Assembly (NCBI GenBank): GCA_022701965.1
Contig: JAKONL010000593.1
Location: forward strand, 1 to 7,172
Length of the DNA: 7,172 bases
Source of the DNA: Burkholderiaceae bacterium
Lineage (GTDB): Bacteria; Pseudomonadota; Gammaproteobacteria; Burkholderiales; Burkholderiaceae
Direction of reading: 5' to 3'
A program made the translations under genes and the position numbers. The notes under the pieces were generated by a model. It was not told the DNA's origin and made no database searches. It worked only from the letters and a program-made list of their open reading frames with translations. The first letter of the stretch is position 1; every line of letters starts with the position of its first letter. Below, piece by piece: positions 1-4,032 of this stretch.

Positions 1-171
1 CGACGCCCACGGCGACGCATAAAGCCCCACACAGTGTTTACTTTCTCACTAATGACACGGCGATGAACGGCGACCTGACGCGATCTATCATTTCGATCAT
101 TTTTGAAGATATCATTTCGCCGTGCCGACCGCCGCAGCGTTGCATCATGGTCGATTGCCCGAACCGATCCA
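1..171. other. Non-coding leader, relatively AT-rich
   Basis: No convincing gene is seen here. The first 22 bases could be the last six codons and TAA stop (20-22) of a plus-strand gene to the left, but that is too short to claim. From about 23 to 125 the base composition is clearly richer in A and T than the coding DNA around it, which suggests a regulatory region for the small gene starting at 172. The hexamer TATCAT, close to a sigma-70 -10 box, occurs at 86 and 110, but neither copy has a good -35 box at the right distance, so no promoter is called. The repeated 10-mer at 86 and 110 is listed separately. Confidence 0.5.
86..119 (+). repeat. Direct repeat of 10 bases, 24-base period
   Basis: The 10-mer TATCATTTCG occurs exactly at 86-95 and at 110-119. 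The start-to-start distance is 24 bases, a little over two helical turns. A further ATCATTT lies between them at 96-102. A nine-of-ten match, TTTCATTTCG, occurs on the minus strand at 2006 to 1997, in the leader of the HTH-receiver gene. The arrangement resembles paired operator half-sites, but which protein binds, if any, is not shown by the sequence. Confidence 0.4.
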
Positions 172-540
172 ATGAATCCGACTTTCTCGACGACCTCGCG
201 TGCCTTGCTGAGCCTTGCTTCGAAGGCGTCCGACTGGTCGACGCTCGCCAGGCGCTCCGCAGCGGCTGCTTCGACGCTGCTGGACCGCCTGAACGGGTTG
301 ACGCCGATGCCGGCCGTATCGATCTGCGCCCTGCCACCGGTCGAGGACCCGTCGACGGGCGAGGCTGCCATCGCGGCCTATGAGATCGGTGTGCCGTTCG
401 AGCGCTGGGTGGCGCTGACCGATGCCTACGCCGAGCAGTTCATGCGCATGCAGCGAGGCGAAAAGGACGCACGCGAAAAGGCGATGGGCCTGTCGCTCGA
501 GATGACGCGCATGAAACAGGCTCTGGGCTGCGTGGCCTGA
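172..540 (+). CDS. Hypothetical protein, 122 aa, mostly helical
   Basis: I do not recognise a family. The reading frame shows the high third-position GC of real genes here, most clearly from about 380 to 540. The ATG at 172 is chosen because the only upstream alternative in frame is a TTG at 103 inside the AT-rich leader, which would add 23 atypical residues. No clear Shine-Dalgarno precedes 172. The N-terminal 40 residues are rich in Ser, Ala, Thr and Leu and could form an amphipathic helix. Residues 45-65 are Pro-rich. The last 50 residues are charged and Met-rich (two Met-Arg-Met-like runs), consistent with a long helix or coiled coil. There is no signal peptide, transmembrane segment or Cys motif. 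The gene ends 9 bases from the convergent receiver-Hpt gene, and nothing visible ties it to signalling. Confidence 0.6.
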   Translation: MNPTFSTTSRALLSLASKASDWSTLARRSAAAASTLLDRLNGLTPMPAVSICALPPVEDPSTGEAAIAAYEIGVPFERWVALTDAYAEQFMRMQRGEKDAREKAMGLSLEMTRMKQALGCVA

Positions 541-549
541 GTCCGCGCT

Positions 550-1290
550 CTAGGGCCGCGCGCACAGCGAAGCGACGTGCTGGCCCAACCGCTGCCATGC
601 GGGCATCAGCGAGGCGAGCGCCTCGCCTTCCGCGACGGCGTGCTCCAGCCGTCCTGCCATGGCGTGCCCGTGGGCATCGCCGATCAGCTGGAGCACCGAC
701 TTGAAGTTGTGCGCCACCCGGCGCAGTGACTGCACGTCCCCGTTCTCGCATGCGCGATCGCCGGCTTCCACGTCGGAAGGCAGCTGGGCCACGCAATTCG
801 CCAGGAACTCGTCGAACAGCGACGCCTGGCCACCGAAGTGGTCCGCGATCGCGCGTTCGCGTTGCGTGACGGAGAGCGACGACGTCACGGCCGCCGGCAC
901 GCCGACCGGAGCGTCGCGGTCCGCGAGGGCCTGCTCGACACAGGCGATCAGCTCGGCATAGGGCACCGGTTTGTCGAGAACCCTGAAGACACCCAGCCCG
1001 GCGAGGCGGGGCCGCACGGCCGAAGTGAGCCCGGCGCTGAGGATGACGATCCGCAGGCCGGCGTGGCGCGGATCGTCGCGAAGCGAGCGCAACAGGTCCG
1101 TCGCGTGACCGTCGGGCAGCATCAGGTCCGAGATCAGCAGGTCGACGTCCCCTCCGGCGAGCCGCTCTTTCGCCTGCAGGATCGATCCCGCGTTCACGAT
1201 GTCGACCGGAAGGTCGGCCAGCGCCATGGAAATGAAGCGACGGATCAGGACGTCGTCCTCCAGCACCAGCAGCCGGCTTCTCCGAGGCAT
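550..1290 (-). CDS. Receiver-Hpt phosphotransfer protein
   Basis: A cytoplasmic two-component protein of 246 aa with a receiver domain followed by a histidine phosphotransfer domain. The receiver (about 6-122) has the acidic cluster E11-D12-D13, phospho-acceptor D55 in the segment ISDLMLPDG, switch residue S85 and lysine K107 in a DKP motif. The Hpt domain (about 145-242) has the expected phospho-accepting histidine H194 in AHNFKS. The Gly that usually follows the Lys of this motif is Ser (S198). There is no DNA-binding or enzymatic domain, so the likely role is to relay phosphate from D55-type receivers to another receiver, or to act as a phosphate sink. The start ATG lies 4 bases after the stop of the HTH-receiver gene, with no clear ribosome site, so translational coupling is likely. 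Family assignment is firm; relay partners are inferred. Confidence 0.88.
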   Translation of the reverse strand: MPRRSRLLVLEDDVLIRRFISMALADLPVDIVNAGSILQAKERLAGGDVDLLISDLMLPDGHATDLLRSLRDDPRHAGLRIVILSAGLTSAVRPRLAGLGVFRVLDKPVPYAELIACVEQALADRDAPVGVPAAVTSSLSVTQRERAIADHFGGQASLFDEFLANCVAQLPSDVEAGDRACENGDVQSLRRVAHNFKSVLQLIGDAHGHAMAGRLEHAVAEGEALASLMPAWQRLGQHVASLCARP

Positions 1291-1294
1291 GGCT

Positions 1295-1978
1295 TCAGGA
1301 CGTGCCAGGCACGCGTTGCGCCATCAGCGACCGGATGCACTTCGGGAGATCCGTCACGATGCGCGGCTTGTGGACGATCGGGACGCCTTCGAGCGCGAAC
1401 ATGTACCGATCGAGGTCCGCTCCTTCCAGCGAGGTCATGACGATCAGGTCGACATGTACGAATTGCGGGTGCGAGCGCAGGCTGGAGATCAGCGTGGCGC
1501 CATCCATGCCGGGCAGCAGGATGTCCACGATCAGCAGTGACGGCTGGAGTTCGCCAGCCATCGCGAGACCGGAGAACCCGTCGTCCGCGACGACCAGCTC
1601 GAGCTCGGGGAACTCGTTTCGAAGCAGCATCGAGGCGAGCTTCTGGTAGTGCTTGGAATCCTCGATCAGGAGGACCCTGTCCTTGCCGGCCATGGCCGGT
1701 GCAGGAGCCGCGGCCGACCCGTGCATCGTGGGATTCGTCGGTATCGGGGACGACGGGGTCCTGTCGAGCTTCGCCTTCCCGTCGCTGCCCTCCTGGCGCC
1801 GCTGCAGCAGGGCATCGACCGACGCGCGGCTGATTCGCCTGTGGCCCCCTGGCGTCTTCCAGGCCGAAAGCTCGCCACGATCGACCATCAGCTGCACCGA
1901 CCGCACTGCCAGATCCAGGATCTCCGCGACTTCACGCGTACTGCAGTCGAGGGTCTTGGAAGGCGAAGGCTCATTCAT
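1295..1978 (-). CDS. HTH-receiver response regulator, reversed domain order
   Basis: A 227-aa probable transcription regulator. Residues about 11-58 form a MerR/excisionase-type helix-turn-helix with wing: STREVAEIL at the first helix and TPGGHRRIS at the wing are characteristic. A Pro/Ser/Ala-rich linker (about 62-98) leads to a C-terminal receiver (about 100-220). The receiver has E106-D107, phospho-acceptor D152 in VDILLPGMDG, T182 and K204 in a HKP motif, so it should be phosphorylated. Classical DNA-binding regulators carry the receiver first; here it is last. The reading frame stays open upstream to 2350, but that part overlaps the divergent receiver gene, and no ATG, GTG or TTG lies in frame between that gene and 1978. 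The ATG at 1978 puts the HTH near the N terminus, as expected. No good Shine-Dalgarno is seen. The gene is first of a two-gene unit with the receiver-Hpt gene. Confidence 0.88.
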   Translation of the reverse strand: MNEPSPSKTLDCSTREVAEILDLAVRSVQLMVDRGELSAWKTPGGHRRISRASVDALLQRRQEGSDGKAKLDRTPSSPIPTNPTMHGSAAAPAPAMAGKDRVLLIEDSKHYQKLASMLLRNEFPELELVVADDGFSGLAMAGELQPSLLIVDILLPGMDGATLISSLRSHPQFVHVDLIVMTSLEGADLDRYMFALEGVPIVHKPRIVTDLPKCIRSLMAQRVPGTS

Positions 1979-2090
1979 GAATACGCGAATTTTGCCCGAA
2001 ATGAAACATGAATCGGCACATTTGATTCTTACAAATTGTCTCGAACTTGCAATAATCGAGCTTTGAACAGTCCGCAAGCCAAGGCCGCCA
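1979..2090. promoter_or_regulatory. Divergent intergenic regulatory region
   Basis: These 112 bases separate the minus-strand HTH-receiver unit from the plus-strand operon and are markedly AT-rich, so promoters for both probably lie here. On the minus strand, a weak pair TTGCAA (2052 to 2047) and AAGAAT with a 16-base spacer matches sigma-70 boxes at four of six positions each. No convincing plus-strand pair was found. Short inverted repeats are present: GAATC/GATTC (2010-2014, 2024-2028), ATTTG/CAAAT (2020-2024, 2032-2036) and CTCGA/TCGAG (2040-2044, 2056-2060). The HTH-receiver protein is the obvious candidate to bind here (inference). The individual sites are weak; the region as a whole is better supported. 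Confidence 0.5.
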
Positions 2091-2468
2091 ATGACCAGCA
2101 TCCTCATCGTCGACGACCATTCGGACATCCGGAAGCTGATCCGCATGACCCTGGAGTTCGCCGGCCACGGAGGCCGCATCGCCGAGGCGAGCGAGGGCGA
2201 AGCCGGCCTGGCCCTGGCGCGGGAACTCCGGCCCGACGTCGTCATCACCGACGTGATGATGCCCGGCGCCACCAGCGGCCTGAGCCTGTGCCAGACGCTG
2301 AAGTCCGACCCCGCGGTTTGCGGCACCGCGATCATCATGATCTCCGCCAAGGGCCGCGCCGAGGACCGGCTCGCCGGCCTGGAAGCCGGCGCCGAGGCCT
2401 ACCTGGTCAAGCCGTTCAGTCCGCTCGAGCTCGTCAACACGCTCGAGCGCCTGGGAATTTCGGCATGA
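2091..2468 (+). CDS. Single-domain response regulator (CheY-like)
   Basis: A 125-aa protein consisting only of a receiver domain. It has acidic pocket residues D8-D9 in ILIVDDH, phospho-acceptor D54 in ITDVMMPG, switch residue S85 in MISAKG and invariant K107 in LVKPFSP, so all catalytic positions are intact. With no output domain it must act by binding a partner or by passing phosphate on. A weak ribosome site AAGG (2081-2084) lies 6 bases before the ATG. Its stop overlaps the HD-GYP start as ATGA (2465-2468). That junction suggests the two proteins are made together and possibly work as a pair, in the way that RpfG-type regulators join the same two domains in one chain. It is the first gene of the plus-strand four-gene operon. 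Confidence 0.92.
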   Translation: MTSILIVDDHSDIRKLIRMTLEFAGHGGRIAEASEGEAGLALARELRPDVVITDVMMPGATSGLSLCQTLKSDPAVCGTAIIMISAKGRAEDRLAGLEAGAEAYLVKPFSPLELVNTLERLGISA

Positions 2469-3241
2469 CCGCCACCGGCTCGTCGGCAAGCGACAAGCGC
2501 TTCGACGAGGCCGCCGCGGCCCAGATGGAGACGCTGCTGTCGGACCTCGGCAAGATGTACCAGGAACGCAACGAAGCCTTGCGCGAGGTGGTCGCGGCGC
2601 ACCAGGACACGCTCTACAAGCTCGCGCTGGCCGCCGAGTACAAGGACGACGACACGGGCGTGCATATCGTGCGCATCGGCGTGCTGGCCGAAGCCCTCGC
2701 ACTGGCGCTCGGCCAGAGCCGGACGTGGTCCGCCATGCTGCGCCGGGCGGCACCGATGCACGACATCGGCAAGATCGGCATTCCCGACGCGATCCTCAAG
2801 AAGCCGGGCAGCTTCACGAGCGAGGAACGGGCGGTGATGAACACGCACTCTGCGATCGGCGGCGAGATCCTGGGCCAGTCACGCGTGCCGCTGTTCCAGA
2901 TGGCCTCCGAGATCGCGCTATCCCATCACGAGCGTTTCGACGGCAACGGCTACCCGAAGCGACTCGCCGACACCGACATTCCGCTGGTCGGCCGCATCGT
3001 CGCGGTGGTGGATTTCTTCGACGCGCTGTCGATGGCGCGCTGCTACCGGCCCGCTTTCCCCGACGCCACCGTCCGGGAGATGCTGCTGGCCGAGCGCGGC
3101 AAGGCTTTCGACCCCGCGATCGTCGACATGGTGATCGAGCGATGGGAGCCCTTCGTCGCACTGCGCAACCGCGTCACAGCGAGCTGCATCGATTTCCGGG
3201 ACCTTATCCAGGCCACCCACCAGGAATGGAGCCTCGCATGA
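2465..3241 (+). CDS. HD-GYP domain c-di-GMP phosphodiesterase
   Basis: A 258-aa cytoplasmic protein expected to hydrolyse cyclic di-GMP at a metal centre. An N-terminal helix (about 14-48) with coiled-coil character precedes the HD-GYP domain (about 50-235). Visible motifs are H67 in GVHIVR, H99-D100 with K103 in MHDIGKIGIPD, H128, the pair H154-H155 in SHHERFDGNGYP with the GYP at 162-164, and D183 in the VVD segment. The full metal-ligand set of the family therefore appears present. The acidic residue four before H67 is Asp (D63). There is no receiver, membrane segment or GGDEF/EAL domain. The ATG at 2465 overlaps the preceding receiver stop and has GGGAA (2453-2457) at good spacing. In-frame sequence upstream of 2465 is only a shadow of the receiver gene. 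The stop overlaps the next gene as ATGA. Confidence 0.92.
   Translation: MTATGSSASDKRFDEAAAAQMETLLSDLGKMYQERNEALREVVAAHQDTLYKLALAAEYKDDDTGVHIVRIGVLAEALALALGQSRTWSAMLRRAAPMHDIGKIGIPDAILKKPGSFTSEERAVMNTHSAIGGEILGQSRVPLFQMASEIALSHHERFDGNGYPKRLADTDIPLVGRIVAVVDFFDALSMARCYRPAFPDATVREMLLAERGKAFDPAIVDMVIERWEPFVALRNRVTASCIDFRDLIQATHQEWSLA
3228..3231 (+). promoter_or_regulatory. Ribosome binding site of solute-binding protein gene
   Basis: GGAG lies 6 bases before the ATG at 3238, inside the last codons of the HD-GYP gene. It supports the ATGA overlap start, which also begins exactly at a signal peptide, over longer in-frame readings that extend upstream through the HD-GYP gene. Confidence 0.6.
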
Positions 3242-4032
3242 AGCACCTGTCCATCGCAGCGGTGGTCCTCGGCGCTGCGGCACTCGTCTCCGGCGGCGCC
3301 GGCCACGCCGGACCGGTCGGTGACAAGGTGGCCCGCACCGGCATCGTGCGCGTGTGCATCTGGCCCGACTACTACGGCATCACCTACCGCAACCCGCGCA
3401 ACCAGTCGCTCACCGGCATCGACGCCGAACTCTCGGTCCAGCTCGCGCAGGACCTGGGCGTGCGGCTCGAACATGTCGACTCGTCGTTCGCCACGCTGGT
3501 GCCCGACCTGGAGAACGGCAAGTGCGACGTGGCGATGTTCGCGATCGGCACGCTGCCCCAGCGCCTGGAGAGCCTGCGCTTCACGCGGCCCTATCTGCAG
3601 AGCGACATCTATGGCGTCACCACCCGTGGCAGCCGCGTGGTCAGGGGCTGGGAGGACATCGACAAGCCCGGCGTCCAGGTCGGCGTGCAGGCCGGCACCT
3701 TCATGGAGCCGGTCATGGCGCAGACGCTCAAGCACGCGCAGATGGTGGTGGTCAGGCCGCCGACGACGCGGGAGCGGGAACTCGAATCGGGCCGGATCGA
3801 CGTCTTCATGAGCGACTACCCCTACAGCCGCCGGCTTCTGGACAACGCCGACTGGGCCCAGCTCGTCAGCCCTCCCAAGCCCTTTCACGTGCTGCCGTAC
3901 GCCTATGCCGTGAAGCCCGGCGACGGCGCCTGGCTGCAGACCGTGGACCGTTTCGTCGGGCGCATCCAGGCCGACGGCCGGCTCGAGGCCGCGGCGCGCC
4001 GCAACGGCCTCTCCGCCATCGTGGTGCGTTGA
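3238..4032 (+). CDS. Periplasmic solute-binding protein, family 3
   Basis: A 264-aa secreted binding protein of the amino-acid type (SBP_bac_3). Residues 1-24 form a Sec signal peptide: a short positive N end, a hydrophobic core and a probable cleavage after AGHA; there is no lipobox Cys. Family landmarks are LTGIDAELSVQLAQDLG (58-74), the segment from LENGKCDVAM (91-100) to TRPYL (116-120), and GRIDVFMSDY (185-194). By alignment from memory with HisJ, R109 and D193 fall at the positions that hold the ligand carboxylate and amino group, which favours an amino acid or similar ligand. The mature chain has only two Cys, C40 and C96, a possible disulfide. No permease or ATPase gene follows. The next gene is instead a sensor kinase sharing a TTGA overlap, so a sensing role is more likely than transport. 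The exact ligand cannot be read from sequence. Confidence 0.88.
   Translation: MKHLSIAAVVLGAAALVSGGAGHAGPVGDKVARTGIVRVCIWPDYYGITYRNPRNQSLTGIDAELSVQLAQDLGVRLEHVDSSFATLVPDLENGKCDVAMFAIGTLPQRLESLRFTRPYLQSDIYGVTTRGSRVVRGWEDIDKPGVQVGVQAGTFMEPVMAQTLKHAQMVVVRPPTTRERELESGRIDVFMSDYPYSRRLLDNADWAQLVSPPKPFHVLPYAYAVKPGDGAWLQTVDRFVGRIQADGRLEAAARRNGLSAIVVR

Noticed and set aside
2..22. Possible C-terminal tail (D-A-H-G-D-A, stop TAA) of a gene to the left
   Set aside because: The codons are G/C-ending and the stop is followed by AT-rich DNA, which is suggestive, but six codons are too few to support a gene.
541..549. Terminator between the convergent small gene and receiver-Hpt gene
   Set aside because: The gap is 9 bases, and I found no convincing hairpin or T-run in it or the flanking codons.
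2022..2056. Plus-strand promoter using TTGATT and AATAAT for the four-gene operon
   Set aside because: The spacing is 23 bases, too long for sigma-70, and no better pair was found. The region is listed only as a whole.
1979..2350. N-terminal extension of the HTH-receiver frame
   Set aside because: Most of it is antisense to the receiver gene, and there is no ATG, GTG or TTG in frame in the intergenic part. The HTH begins soon after the ATG at 1978.
2036..2464. Upstream extension of the HD-GYP frame across the receiver gene
   Set aside because: It is Arg/His/Gly-rich shadow sequence. The ATG at 2465 has a ribosome site and overlaps the receiver stop.
3354..4028. Upstream extension of the kinase reading frame through the binding-protein gene
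   Set aside because: This part is Arg-, Ala- and His-rich out-of-frame sequence. The binding-protein frame carries a signal peptide and family motifs, and kinase-like sequence starts at the TTG at 4029.
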